64,000 bases of DNA from Hyperoodon ampullatus (lineage: Eukaryota; Chordata; Mammalia; Artiodactyla; Ziphiidae), in the NCBI GenBank assembly GCA_949752795.1, contig CATKHW010000549.1:124001-188000 (forward strand), written 5' to 3'. The notes below the pieces were generated by a model. The model was not told the DNA's origin and searched no databases. It worked only from the letters and a program-made list of their open reading frames with translations. Shown piece after piece: positions 22,600 through 36,508 of the stretch. A program made the position numbers and the translations under genes. Numbering within the stretch: position 1 is the stretch's first letter; each line of letters starts with the position of its first letter.

Positions 22600-24338
22600 G
22601 GAAAACTGAAAATCAATAAGACAGAGCCACCCCAAAATTTAGGGCTGCACTGCATACAAGGACCTCAACTTGGATACACCTTAAGTATCCCAGAAAATAT
22701 AAACATGGTTCAAAAAATTGTGGTACTTACGTACGATGGAATATCCCTCAGCCATGAAATCAATGTCATAAGACCAGTAGCAGCAAAATGGGTGGATTCA
22801 GGTACGATGATTCTAAGTGAAATAAGTCACACAGAAAAAGAAACTTATCATAAGATATCACTTATGAAGATCCTGTAAACATGGCTACACTTGAACTGAG
22901 TTAGGAAAGAGAACAGTGTCTCACATTTAGAAAACACTCTTATACCTGCTTAAGGGGGAAGGAGAGGTGGGGTGATGCATAAAACCAGAGTTTGATATAA
23001 GCACAGGTACCGTTCCAAAAACCAACTATGGAATAGACAAGACCTACACCGTCCTCAGTGAAAGGGACTCAAAACCCCATATTTCCCGCAGAGGAAAATA
23101 TCTGACTAGTAAGAATCTTAAAACCTATGTATAGATATGTCTCCGTAAGGGAATCAAGTGTGTCTAGACTGGCATAAACATGGCAGCGAGAATCAGCTCA
23201 AACCCACTATAAAAAGGAATTTCAAAAACAAAACAAAAAAACTGGGAAATTCTTTACAATTCCTTCAGGGTCTCTGATGAAAGCTGGAATGACCCTATCT
23301 ACAACGACAGCTGGATGTGGCATAAGGAGGGACACTTGGGACTGAGACGATTGGTGAGATTGGGTGAGCAAATGCAGACCCTTTAAAGCAATAATGCATG
23401 GCACCCATTCCATGGGTCCGAACTCTCCAGGTTGAAGGGAATATTACTACAGCTATAACATGTGCGGGAAACCTAGAGAACGGACACACTGTGAATATGA
23501 AAGTGTTCTAAAACGCAACGAATAAACCCTCTCCTGGTGCTCCGGATTGACTTTCCGGCTGCTTTACTATCAACCTCCCAACTTGGAGAGACAGCCCCTT
23601 TAACCTCTTGGTTCGCACAGGTTGCCAATTTGGCAGAGGATGAAAGGGAAGAGGGAGAACCAATGAGAGAGTAGCTGTTAGGCATTTGGACGGGCACATA
23701 TCACTGTAATTTCCCGGCAGGAAGAAGAATTAACCAAATTCTCAGCCACCCACCGGGAACCAGTATAGGTCCTGAACAAAAATTTTGGACTTGCGGTCAG
23801 CTCACCAAAAACGAGTTGAAAAATGGAGCTCAGGGGCACAGCAATTCACAAACTGGCCGAGTAATAAAGGACAACTATCGTCCAAAAATCTGTTGAGGGA
23901 AGGCAACGAGGCGGACTTGAAAGCGAGGCAGAATAGCAGGAAACAGATTTCAAGAGGTACGTTGGAATCGCCTTTAAAGCACAGGAAGAGGGGCACAACT
24001 TCGACAATGAGGCACTTGGCCAAAAAGGGCGTATGCGTTTTCTCCTGAATATATTCAGGAGAAAACGCATACGCCCTTTTTGGCCAAGCAAGCAAGCGGG
24101 CAATGCAAATCTGCACTACAAAGAAGTATCACTTCCCACCGGTCAAAAGGGACATCCACAAAATGTGTAAGAACAAGAAAGGCAAGACAGGCCCTGGAGA
24201 ACAGGGAGCCTTGTTATGCTGATGGGCGGGATGTAAATTGCCAACTGCCTCTCTGGAGGAGTGCATTCTGTTCCCTACAACAAGTAAAGAACAGAGCTAC
24301 AGAGCCAAGGGCACTACCAGTCTACGGAATATACCTTG
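22600..24338 (+). repeat. Satellite monomer 14 (1739 bp)
   Basis: Palindrome at 24015-24088, perfect. The one difference from monomer 12 that I found is cctgaacaaaa near 23771, where monomer 12 has cctgaaccaaa. Confidence 0.95.
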
Positions 24339-26077
24339 GGAAAACTGAAAATCAATAAGACAGAGCCACCCCAAAATTTAGGGCTGCACTGCATACAAGG
24401 ACCTCAACTTGGATACACCTTAAGTATCCCAGAAAATATAAACATGGTTCAAAAAATTGTGGTACATACGTACGATGGAATATCCCTCAGCCATGAAATC
24501 AATGTCATAAGACCAGTAGCAGCAAAATCGGTGGATTCAGGTACGATGATTCTAAGTGAAATAAGTCACACAGAAAAAGAAACTTATCATAAGATATCAC
24601 TTATGAAGATCCTGTAAACATGGCTACACTTGAACTGAGTTAGGAAACAGAACAGTGTCTCACATTTAGAAAACACTCTTATGCCTGCTTAAGGGGGAAG
24701 GAGAGGTGGGGTGATGCATAAAACCAGAGTTTGATATAAGCACAGGTACCGTTCCAAAAACCAACTATGGAATAGACAAGACCTACACCGTCCTCAGTGA
24801 AAGGGACTCAAAACCCCATATTTCCCGCAGAGGAAAATATCTGACTAGTAAGAATCTTAAAACCTATGTATAGATATGTCTCCGTAAGGGAATCAAGTGT
24901 GTCTAGACTGGCATAAACATGGCAGCGAGAATCAGCTCAAACCCACTATAAAAAGGAATTTCAAAAACAAAACAAAAAAACTGGGAAATTCTTTACAATT
25001 CCTTCAGGGTCTCTGATGAAAGCTGGAATGACCCTATCTACAATGACAGCTGGATGTGGCATAAGGAGGGACACTTGGGACTGAGACGATTGGTGAGATT
25101 GGGTGAGCAAATGCACACCCTTTAAAGCAATAATGCATGGCACCCATTCCATGGGTCCGAACTCTCCAGGTTGAAGGGAATATTACTACAGCTATAACAT
25201 GTGCGGGAAACCTAGAGAACGGACACACTGTGAATACGAAAGGTTTCTAAAACTCAACGAATAGTCCCTCTCCTGGTGCTCCGGTTTGACTTTCCGTCTG
25301 CTTTACTATCAACCTCCCAACTTGGAGAGACAGCCCCTTTAAGCTCTTGGTTCACACAGGTTGCCAATTTGGCAGAGGATGAAAGGGAAGAGGGAGAACC
25401 AATGAGAGAGTAGCTGTTAGGCATTTGGACGGGCACATATCACTGTAATTTCCTGGCAGGAAGAAGAATTAACCAAATTCTCAGCCACCCACCGGGAACC
25501 AGTATAGGTCCTGAGCCAAAATTTTGGACTTGCGGTCAGCTCTCCAAAAACGAGGTGAAAAATGGAGCTCAGGGACACAGCAATTCACAAACTGGCCGAG
25601 TAATAAAGGACACCTATCGTCCAAAAATCTGTTGAGGGAAGGCAACGAGGCGGACTTGAAAGCGAGGCAGAATAGCAGGAAACAGATTTCAAGAGGTACG
25701 TTGGAATCGCCTTTAAAGCACAGGAAGAGGGGCACAACTTCGACAATGATGTACTTGGCCAAAAAGGGCGTATGCGTTTTCTCCTGAATATATTCAGGAG
25801 AAAACGCATACGCCCTTTTTGGCCAAGCAAGCAAGCGGGCAATGCAAATCTGCACTACAAAGAAGTATCACTTCCCACCGGTCAAAAGGGACATCCACAA
25901 AATGTGTAAGAACCAGAAAGGCAAGACAGGCCCTGGAGAACAGGGAGCCTTGTTATGCTGATGGGCGGGATGTAAATTGCCAACTGCCTCTCTGGAGGAG
26001 TGCATTCTGTTCCCTAAAACAAGTAAAGAACAGAGCTACAGAGCCAAGGGCACTACCAGTCTAGGGAATATACCTTG
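24339..26077 (+). repeat. Satellite monomer 15 (1739 bp)
   Basis: Palindrome at 25754-25827, perfect. I saw no difference from monomer 13 on reading both through. Confidence 0.95.
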
Positions 26078-27814
26078 GGAAAACTGAAAATCAATAAGAC
26101 AGAGCCACCCCAAAATTTAGGGCTGCACTGCATACAAGGACCTCAACTTGGATACACCTTAAGTATCCCAGAAAATATAAACATGGTTCAAAAAATTGTG
26201 GTACTTACGTACGATGGAATATCCCTCAGCCATGAAATCAATGTCATAAGACCAGTAGCAGCAAAATGGGTGGATTCAGGTACGATGATTCTAAGTGAAA
26301 TAAGTCACACAGAAAAAGAAACTTATCATAAGATATCACTTATGAAGATCCTGTAAACATGGCTACACTTGAACTGAGTTAGGAAAGAGAACAGTGTCTC
26401 ACATTTAGAAAACACTCTTATACCTGCTTAAGGGGGAAGGAGAGGTGGGGTGATGCATAAAACCAGAGTTTGATATAAGCACAGGTACCGTTCCAAAAAC
26501 CAACTATGGAATAGACAAGACCTACACCGTCCTCAGTGAAAGGGACTCAAAACCCCATATTTCCCGCAGAGGAAAATATCTGACTAGTAAGAATCTTAAA
26601 ACCTATGTATAGATATGTCTCCGTAAGGGAATCAAGTGTGTCTAGACTGGCATAAACATGGCAGCGAGAATCAGCTCAAACCCACTATAAAAAGGAATTT
26701 CAAAAACAAAACAAAAAAACTGGGAAATTCTTTACAATTCCTTCAGGGTCTCTGATGAAAGCTGGAATGACCCTATCTACAACGACAGCTGGATGTGGCA
26801 TAAGGAGGGACACTTGGGACTGAGACGATTGGTGAGATTGGGTGAGCAAATGCAGACCCTTTAAAGCAATAATGCATGGCACCCATTCCATGGGTCCGAA
26901 CTCTCCAGGTTGAAGGGAATATTACTACAGCTATAACATGTGCGGGAAACCTAGAGAACGGACACACTGTGAATATGAAAGTGTTCTAAAACGCAACGAA
27001 TAAACCCTCTCCTGGTGCTCCGGATTGACTTTCCGGCTGCTTTACTATCAACCTCCCAACTTGGAGAGACAGCCCCTTTAACCTCTTGGTTCGCACAGGT
27101 TGCCAATTTGGCAGAGGATGAAAGGGAAGAGGGAGAACCAATGAGAGAGTAGCTGTTAGGCATTTGGACGGGCACATATCACTGTAATTTCCCGGCAGGA
27201 AGAAGAATTAACCAAATTCTCAGCCACCCACCGGGAACCAGTATAGGTCCTGAACCAAAATTTTGGACTTGCGGTCAGCTCACCAAAAACGAGTTGAAAA
27301 ATGGAGCTCAGGGGCACAGCAATTCACAAACTGGCCGAGTAATAAAGGACAACTATCGTCCAAAAATCTGATGAGGGAAGGCAACGAGGCGGACTTGAAA
27401 GCGAGGCAGAATAGCAGGAAACAGATTTCAAGAGGTATGTTGGAATCGCCTTTAAAGCACAGGAAGAGGGGCACAACTTCGACAATGATGCACTTGGCCA
27501 AAAAGGGCGTATGCGTTTTCTCCTGAATATATTCAGGAGAAAACGCATACGCCCTTTTTGGCCAAGCAAGCAAGCGGGCAATGCAAATCTGCACTACAAA
27601 GAAGTATCACTTCCCACCGGTCAAAAGGGACATCCACAAAATGTGTAAGAACAAGAAAGGCAAGACAGGCCCTGGAGAACAGGGAGCCTTGTTATGCTGA
27701 TGGGCGGGATGTAAATTGCCAACTGCCTCTCTGGAGGAGTGCATTCTGTTCCCTACAACAAGTAAAGAACAGCTACAGAGCCAAGGGCACTACCAGTCTA
27801 GGGAATATACCTTG
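26078..27814 (+). repeat. Satellite monomer 16 (1737 bp)
   Basis: Palindrome at 27493-27566, perfect. The first 1.1 kb follows monomers 12 and 14 (gtatag, gtgttctaaaacgcaac). It then switches to a different type: ctgatgaggg at 27368, aggtatgttgg at 27433 and a 2-bp loss (aacagctacag) at 27768. This looks like a recombination border between 27180 and 27370. Confidence 0.95.
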
Positions 27815-29553
27815 GGAAATCTGAAAATCAATAAGACAGAGCCACCCCAAAATTTAGGGCTGCACTGCATACAAGGACCTCAACTTGGATACACCTTAAG
27901 TATCCCAGAAAATATAAACATGGTTCAAAAAATTGTGGTACATACGTAGGATGGAATATCCCTCAGCCATGAAATCAATGTCATAAGACCAGTAGTAGCA
28001 AAATGGGTGGATTCAGGTACGATGATTCTAAGTGAAATAAGTCACACAGAAAAAGAAACTTATCATAAGATATCACTTATGAAGATCCTGTAAACATGGC
28101 TACACTTGAACTGAGTTAGGAAAGAGAACAGTGTCTCACATTTAGAAAACACTCTTATACCTGCTTAAGGGGGAAGGAGAGGTGGGGTGATGCATAAAAC
28201 CAGAGTTTGATATAAGCACAGGTACCGTTCCAAAAAGCAACTATGGAATAGACAAGACCTACACCGTCCTCAGTGAAAGGGACTCAAAACCCCATATTTC
28301 CCGCAGAGGAAAGTATCTGACTAGTAAGAATCTTAAAACCTATGTATTGATATGTCTCCGTAAGGGAATCAAGTGTGTCTAGACTGGCATAAACATGGCA
28401 GCGATAATCAGCTCAAACCCACTATAAAAAGGAATTTCAAAAACAAAAGAAAAAAACTGGGAAATTCTTTACAATTCCTTCAGGGTCTCTGATGAAAGCT
28501 GGAATGACCCTATCTACAACGACAGCTGGATGTGGCATAAGGAGGGACACTTGGGACTGAGATGATTGGTGAGATTGGGTGAGCAAATGCAGACCCTTTA
28601 AAGCAATAATGCATGGCACCCATTCCATGGGTCCGAACTCTCCAGGTTGAAGGGAATATTACTACAGCTATAACATGTGCGGGAAACCTAGGGAACGGAC
28701 ACACTGTGAATACGAAAGGTTTCTAAAACTCAACGCATAGTCCCTCTCCTGGTGCTCCGGTTTGACTTTCCGTCTGCTTTACTATCAACCTCCCAACTTG
28801 GAGAGACAGCCCCTTTAACCTCTTGGTTCGCACAGGTTGCCAATTTGGCAGAGGATGAAAGGGAAGAGGGAGAACCAATGAGAGAGTAGCTGTTAGGCAT
28901 TTGGACGGGCACATATCACTGTAATTTCCCGGCAGGAAGAAGAATTAAACAAATTCTCAGCCACCCACCGGGAACCAGTATAGGTCCTGAACCAAAATTT
29001 TGGACTTGTGGTTAGCTCACCAAAAACGAGTTGAAAAATGGAGCTCAGGGGCACCGCAATTCACAAACTGGCCGAGTAATAAAGGACAACTATCGTCCAA
29101 AAATCTGTTGAGGGAAGGCAACGAGGCGGACTTGAAAGCGAGGCAGGAGAGCAGGAAACAGATTTCAAGAGGTACGTTGGAATCGACTTTAAAGCACAGG
29201 AAGAGGGTCACAACTTCGACAATGATGCACTTGGCCAAAAAGGGCGTATGCGTTTTCTCCTGAATATATTCAGGAGAAAACGCATACGCCCTTTTTGGCC
29301 AAGCAAGCAAGCGGGCAATGCAAATCTGCACTACAAAGAAGTATCACTTCCCACCGGTCAAAAGGGACATCCACAAAATATGTAAGAACAGGAAAGGCAA
29401 GACAGGCCCTGGAGAACAGGGAGCCTTGTTATGCTGATGGGCGGGATGTAAATTGCCAACTGCCTCTCTGGAGGAGTGCATTCTGTTCCCTAAAACAAGT
29501 AAAGAACAGAGCTACAGAGCCAAGGGCACTACCAGTCTAGGGAATATACCTTG
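27815..29553 (+). repeat. Satellite monomer 17 (1739 bp)
   Basis: Palindrome at 29230-29303, perfect. It shares the monomer 10 marker set (acatacgtagg, agtagtagc, aaaaagcaac, gataatcagc, gagatgattgg). Private changes: attaaacaaattc, cttgtggttagc, caccgcaattc, gcaggagagc, atcgacttt and gagggtcac. Confidence 0.95.
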
Positions 29554-31292
29554 GGAAAACTGAAAATCAATAAGACAGAGCCACCCCAAAATTTAGGGCT
29601 GCACTGCATACAAGGACCTCAACTTGGATACACCTTAAGTATCCCAGAAAATATAAACATGGTTCAAAAAATTGTGGTACTTACGTACGATGGAATATCC
29701 CTCAGCCATGAAATCAATGTCATAAGACCAGTAGCAGCAAAATGGGTGGATTCAGGTACGATGATTCTAAGTGAAATAAGTCACACAGAAAAAGAAACTT
29801 ATCATAAGATATCACTTATGAAGATCCTGTAAACATGGCTACACTTGAACTGAGTTAGGAAAGAGAACAGTGTCTCACATTTAGAAAACACTCTTATACC
29901 TGCTTAAGGGGGAAGGAGAGGTGGGGTGATGCATAAAACCAGAGTTTGATATAAGCACAGGTACCGTTCCAAAAACCAACTATGGAATAGACAAGACCTA
30001 CACCGTCCTCAGTGAAAGGGACTCAAAACCCCATATTTCCCGCAGAGGAAAATATCTGACTAGTAAGAATCTTAAAACCTATGTATAGATATGTCTCCGT
30101 AAGGGAATCAAGTGTGTCTAGACTGTCATAAACATGGCAGCGAGAATCAGCTCAAACCCACTATAAAAAGGAATTTCAAAAACAAAACAAAAAAACTGGG
30201 AAATTCTTTACAATTCCTTCAGGGTCTCTGATGAAAGCTGGAATGACCCTATCTACAATGACAGCTGGATGTGGCATAAGGAGGGACACTTGGGACTGAG
30301 ACGATTGGTGAGATTGGGTGAGCAAATGCACACCCTTTAAAGCAATAATGCATGGCACCCATTCCATGGGTCCGAACTCTCCAGGTTGAAGGGAATATTA
30401 CTACAGCTATAACATGTGCGGGAAACCTAGAGAACGGACACACTGTGAATATGAAAGGTTTCTAAAACTCAACGAATAGTCCCTCTCCTGGTGCTCCGGT
30501 TTGACTTTCCGTCTGCTTTACTATCAACCTCCCAACTTGGAGAGACAGCCCCTTTAACCTCTTGGTTCGCACAGGTTGCCAATTTGGCAGAGGATGAAAG
30601 GGAAGAGGGAGAACCAATGAGAGAGTAGCTGTTAGGCATTTGGACGGGCACATATCACTGTAATTTCCTGGCAGGAAGAAGAATTAACCAAATTCTCAGC
30701 CACCCACCGGGAACCAGTATAGGTCCTGAGCCAAAATTTTGGACTTGCGGTCAGCTCTCCAAAAACGAGTTGAAAAATGGAGCTCAGGGACACAGCAATT
30801 CACAAACTGACCGAGTAATAAAGGACACCTACCGTCCAAAAATCTGTTGACGGAAGGCAACGAGGCGGACTTGAAAGCGAGGCAGAATAGCAGGAAACAG
30901 ATTTCAAGAGGTACGTTGGAATCGCCTTTAAAGCACAGGAAGAGGGGCACAACTTCGACAATGATGCACTTGGCCAAAAAGGGCGTATGCGTTTTCTCCT
31001 GAATATATTCAGGAGAAAACGCATACGCCCTTTTTGGCCAAGCAAGCAAGCGGGCAATGCAAATCTGCACTACAAAGAAGTATCACTTCCCACCGGTCAA
31101 AAGGGACATCCACAAAATGTGTAAGAACCAGAAAGGCAAGACAGGCCCTGGAGAACAGGGAGCCTTGTTATGCTGATGGGCGGGATGTAAATTGCCAACT
31201 GCCTCTCTGGAGGAGTGCATTCTGTTCCCTAAAACAAGTAAAGAACAGAGCTACAGAGCCAAGGGCACTACCAGTCTAGGGAATATACCTTG
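29554..31292 (+). repeat. Satellite monomer 18 (1739 bp)
   Basis: Palindrome at 30969-31042, perfect. It shares the monomer 11 marker set. Private changes: actgtcata at 30122, atatgaaagg at 30449, caaactgacc at 30803 and acctaccgtcc at 30827. Confidence 0.95.
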
Positions 31293-33031
31293 GGAAAACT
31301 GAAAATCAATAAGACAGAGCCACCCCAAAATTTAGGGCTGCACTGCATACAAGGACCTCAACTTGGATACACCTTAAGTATCCCAGAAAATATAAACATG
31401 GTTCAAAAAATTGTGGTACTTACGTACGATGGAATATCCCTCAGCCATGAAATCAATGTCATAAGACCAGTAGCAGCAAAATGGGTGGATTCAGGTACGA
31501 TGATTCTAAGTGAAATAAGTCACACAGAAAAAGAAACTTATCATAAGATATCACTTATGAAGATCCTGTAAACATGGCTACACTTGAACTGAGTTAGGAA
31601 AGAGAACAGTGTCTCACATTTAGAAAACACTCTTATACCTGTTTAAGGGGGAAGGAGAGGTGGGGTGATGCATAAAACCAGAGTTTGATATAAGCACAGG
31701 TACCGTTCCAAAAACCAACTATGGAATAGACAAGACCTACACCGTCCTCAGTGAAAGGGACTCAAAACCCCATATTTCCCGCAGAGGAAAATATCAGACT
31801 AGTAAGAATCTTAAAACCTATGTATTGATATGTCTCCGTAAGGGAATCAAGTGTGTCTAGACTGGCATAAACATGGCAGCGAGAATCAGCTCAAACCCAC
31901 TATAAAAAGGAATTTCAAAAACAAAACAAAAAAACTGGGAAATTCTTTACAATTCCTTCAGGGTCTCTGATGAAAGCTGGAATGACCCTATCTACAACGA
32001 CAGCTGGATGTGGCATAAGGAGGGACACTTGGGACTGAGACGATTGGTGAGATTGGGTGAGCAAATGCAGACCCTTTAAAGCAATAATGCATGGCACCCA
32101 TTCCATGGGTCCGAACTCTCCAGGTTGAAGGGAATATTACTACAGCTATAACATGTGCGGGAAACCTAGAGAACGGACACACTGTGAATACGAAAGGTTT
32201 CTAAAACTCAACGAATAGTCCCTCTCCTGGTGCTCCGGTTTGACTTTCCGTCTGCTTTACTATCAACCTCCCAACTTGGAGAGACAGCCCCTTTAACCTC
32301 TTGGTTCGCACAGGTTGCCAATTTGGCAGAGGATGAAAGGGAAGAGGGAGAACCAATGAGAGAGTAGCTGTTAGGCATTTGGACGGGCACATATCACTGT
32401 AATTTCCCGGCAGGAAGAAGAATTAACCAAATTCTCAGCCACCCCCCGGGAACAAGTATAGGTCCTGAACCAGAATTTTGGACTTGCGGTCAGCTCACCA
32501 AAAACGAGTTGAAAAATGGAGCTCAGGGGCACAGCAATTCACAAACTGGCCGAGTAATAAAGGACAACTATCGTCCAAAAATCTGTTGAGGGAAGGCAAC
32601 GAGGCAGACTTGAAAGCGAGGCAGAATAGCAGGAAACAGATTTCAAGAGGTACGTTGGAATCGCCTTTAAAGCACAGGAAGAGGGGCACAACTTCGACAA
32701 TGATGCACTTGGCCAAAAAGGGCGTATGCGTTTTCTCCTGAATATATTCAGGAGAAAACGCATACGCCCTTTTTGGCCAAGCAAGCAAGCGGGCAATGCA
32801 AATCTGCACTACAAAGAAGTATCACTTCCCACCGGTCAAAGGGGACATCCACAAAATGTGTAAGAACAAGAAAGGCAAGACAGGCCCTGGAGAACAGGGA
32901 GCCTTGTTATGCTGATGGGCGGGATGTAAATTGCCAACTGCCTCTCTGGAGGAGTGCATTCTGTTCCCTACAACAAGTAAAGAACAGAGCTACAGAGCCA
33001 AGGGCACTACCAGTCTAGGGAATATACCTTG
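31293..33031 (+). repeat. Satellite monomer 19 (1739 bp)
   Basis: Palindrome at 32708-32781, perfect. Changes: ctgtttaagg at 31639, aaatatcagac, ccccccgggaacaag at 32443, aaccagaattttgg and gtcaaagggg. Confidence 0.95.
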
Positions 33032-34769
33032 GGAAAACTGAAAATCAATAAGACAGAGCCACCCCAAAATTTAGGGCTGCACTGCATACAAGGATCTCAA
33101 CTTGGATACACCTTAAGTATCCCAGAAAATATAAACATGGTTCAAAAACTTGTGGTACTTACGTACGATGGAATATCCCTCAGCCATGAAATCAATGTCA
33201 TAAGACCAGTAGCAGCAAAATGGGTGGATTCAGGTACGATGATTCTAAGTGAAATAAGTCACACAGAAAAAGAAACTTATCATAAGATATCACTTATGAA
33301 GATCCTGTAAACATGGCTACACTTGAACTGAGTTAGGAAAGAGAACAGTGTCTCACATTTAGAAAACACTCTTATACCTGCTTAAGGGGGAAGGAGAGGT
33401 GGGGTGATGCATAAAACCAGAGTTTGATATAAGCACAGGTACCGTTCCAAAAACCAACTATGGAATAGACAAGACCTACACCGTCCTCAGCGAAAGGGAC
33501 TCAAAACCCCATATTTCCCGCAGAGGAAAATATCTGACTAGTAAGAATCTTAAAACCTATGTATTGATATGTCTCCGTAAGGGAATCAAGTGTGTCTAGA
33601 CTGGCATAAACATGGCAGCGAGAATCAGCTCAAACCGACTATAAAAAGGAATTTCAAAAACAAAACAAAAAACTGGGAAATTCTTTACAATTCCTTCAGG
33701 GTCTCTGATGAAAGCTGGAATGACCCTATCTACAACGACAGCAGAATGTGGCATAAGGAGGGACACTTGGGACTGAGACGATTGGTGAGATTGGGTGAGC
33801 AAATGCAGACCCTTTAAAGCAATAATGCATGGCACCCATTCCATGGGTCCCAACTCTCCAGGTTGAAGGGAATATTACTACAGCTATAACATGTGCGGGA
33901 AACCTAGAGAACGGACACACTGTGAATACGAAAGGTTTCTAAAACTCAACGAATAGTCCCACTCCTGGTGCTCCGGTTTGACTTTCCGTCTGCTTTACTA
34001 TCAACCTCCCAACTTGGAGAGACAGCCCCTTTAACCTCTTGGTTCGCACAGGTTGCCAATTTGGCAGAGGATGAAAGGGAAGAGGGAGAACCAATGAGAG
34101 AGTAGCTGTTAGGCATTTGGACGGGCACATATCACTGTAATTTCCCGGCAGGAAGAAGAATTAACCAAATTCTCAGCCAGCCACCGGGAACCAGTATAGG
34201 TCCTCAACCAAAATTTTGGACTTGCGGTCAGCTCACCAAAAACGAGTTGAAAAATGGAGCTCAGGGGCACAGCAATTCACAAACTGGCCGAGTAATAAAG
34301 GACAACTATCGTCCAAAAATCTGTTGAGGGAAGGCAACGAGGCGGACTTGAAAGCGAGGCAGAATAGCAGGAAACAGATTTCAAGAGGTACGTTGGAATC
34401 GCCTTTAAAGCACAGGAAGAGGGGCACAACTTCGACAATGATGCACTTGGCCAAAAAGGGCGTATGCGTTTTCTCCTGAATATATTGAGGAGAAAACGCA
34501 TACGCCCTTTTTGGCCAAGCAAGCAAGCGGGCAATGCAAATCTGCACTACAAAGAAGTATCACTTCCCACCGGTCAAAAGGGACATCCACAAAATGTGTA
34601 AGAACAAGAAAGGCAAGACAGGCCCTGGAGAACAGGGAGCCTTGTTATGCTGATGGGCGGGATGTAAATTGCCAACTGCCTCTCTGGAGGAGTGCATTCT
34701 GTTCCCTAAAGCAAGTAAAGAACAGAGCTACAGAGCCAAGGGCACTACCAGTCTAGGGAATATACCTTG
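33032..34769 (+). repeat. Satellite monomer 20 (1738 bp)
   Basis: Palindrome at 34446-34519, with one mismatch at 34487 close to the centre. The A-rich tract is one base short. Markers: aaaccgac at 33631, gacagcagaatg at 33737, ggtcccaactc at 33845, atagtcccactcc and cagccagccacc. Most recur in monomer 22. Confidence 0.95.
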
Positions 34770-36508
34770 GGAAAACTGAAAATCAATAAGACAGAGCCAC
34801 CCCAAAATTTAGGGCTGCACTGCATACAAGGGCCTCAACTTGGATACACCTTAAGTATCCCAGAAAATATAAACATGGTTCAAAAAATTGTGGTACTTAC
34901 GTACGATGGAATATCCCTCAGCCATGAAATCAATGTCATAAGACCAGTAGCAGCAAAATGGGTGGATTCAGGTACGATGATTCTAAGTGAAATAAGTCAC
35001 ACAGAAAAAGAAACTTATCATAAGATATCACTTATGAAGATCCTGTAAACATGGCTACACTTGAACTGAGTTAGGAAAGAGAACAGTGTCTCACATTTAG
35101 AAAACACTCTTATACCTGCTTAAGGGGGAAGGAGAGGTGGGGTGATGCATAAAACCAGAGTTTGATATAAGCACAGGTACCGTTCCAAAAACCACCTATG
35201 GAATAGACAAGACCTACACCGTCTTCAGCGAAAGGGACTCAAAACCCCATATTTCCCGCAGAGGAAAATATGTGACTAGTAAGAATCTTAAAACCTATGT
35301 ATTGATATGTCTCCGTAAGGGAATCAAGTGTGTCTAGACTGGCATAAACATGGCAGCGAGAATCAGCTCAAACCCACTATAAAAAGGAATTTCAAAAACA
35401 AAACAAAAAAACTGGGAAATTCTTTACAATTCCTTCAGGGTCTCTAATGAAGGCTGGAATGACCTTATCTACAACGACAGCTGGATGTGGCATAAGGAGG
35501 GACACTTGGGACTGAGACGATTGGTGAGATTGGGTGAGCAAATGCAGACCCTTTAAAGCAATAATGCATGGCACCCATTCCATGGGTCCGAACTCTCCAG
35601 GTTGAAGGGAATATTACTACAGCTATAACATGTGCGGGAAACCTAGAGAACGGACACACTGTGAATACGAAAGGTTTCTAAAACTCAACGCATAGTCCCT
35701 CTCCTGGTGCTCCGGTTTGACTTTCCGTCTGCTTTACTATCAACCTCCCAACTTGGAGAGACAGCCCCTTTAACCTCTTGGTTCGCACAGGTTGCCAATT
35801 TGGCAGAGGATGAAAGGGAAGAGGGAGAACCAATGAGAGAGTAGCTGTTAGGCATTTGGACGGGCACATATCACTGTAATTTCCCGGCAGGAAGAAGAAT
35901 TAACCAAATTCTCAGCCACCCACCGGGAACCAGTATAGGTCCTGAACCAAAATTTTGGACTTGCGGTCAGCTCACCAAAAACGAGTTGAAAAATGGAGCT
36001 CAGGGGCACAGCAATTCACAAACTGGCCGAGTAATAAAGGACAACTATCGTCCAAAAATCTGTTGAGGGAAGGCAACGAGGCGGACTTGAAAGCGAGGCA
36101 GAATAGCAGGAAACAGATTTCAAGAGGTACGTTGGAATTGCCTTTAAAGCACAGGAAGAGGGGCACAACTTCGACAATGATGCACTTGGCCAAAAAGGGT
36201 GTATGCGTTTTCTCCTGAATATATTCAGGAGAAAACGCATACGCCCTTTTTGGCCAAGCAAGCAAGCAGGCAATGCAACTCTGCACTACAAAGAAGTATC
36301 ACTTCCCACCGGTCAAAAGGGACATCCACAAAATGTGTAAGAACAAGAAAGGCAAGACAGGCCCTGGAGAACAGGGAGCCTTGTTATGCTGATGGGCGGG
36401 ATGTAAATTGCCAACTGCCTCTCTGGAGGAGTGCATTCTGTTCCCTAAAGCAAGTAAAGAAGAGAGCTACAGAGCCAAGGGCACTACCAGTCTAGGGAAT
36501 ATACCTTG
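34770..36508 (+). repeat. Satellite monomer 21 (1739 bp)
   Basis: Palindrome at 36185-36258, with one mismatch at 36200 (CpG lost in the left arm). The octamer is broken at 36280. Others: agggcctc, accacctatgg, atatgtgac, ctctaatgaagg, gaattgcc at 36136 and aaagcaag. The second half resembles the monomer at 45204. Confidence 0.95.

Larger units (their letters stand above)
22600..26077 (+). repeat. Recent 3478-bp dimer, copy 2 (monomers 14-15)
   Basis: A tandem copy of 19122-22599 at exactly 3478 bp. Only one difference was found by eye, near 23771. The repeat continues for about 1.1 kb into monomer 16, so the duplicated tract is longer than two full dimers. Confidence 0.92.
27815..31292 (+). 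repeat. Higher-order repeat B, copy 2 (monomers 17-18)
   Basis: The partner of 15644-19121 at a distance of 12171 bp, or seven monomers. Private substitutions are concentrated in the second half of monomer 17. Confidence 0.85.

Noticed and set aside
19122..26077. Possible segmental gene duplication
   Set aside because: Both copies are ordinary satellite monomers, so this is higher-order satellite amplification.
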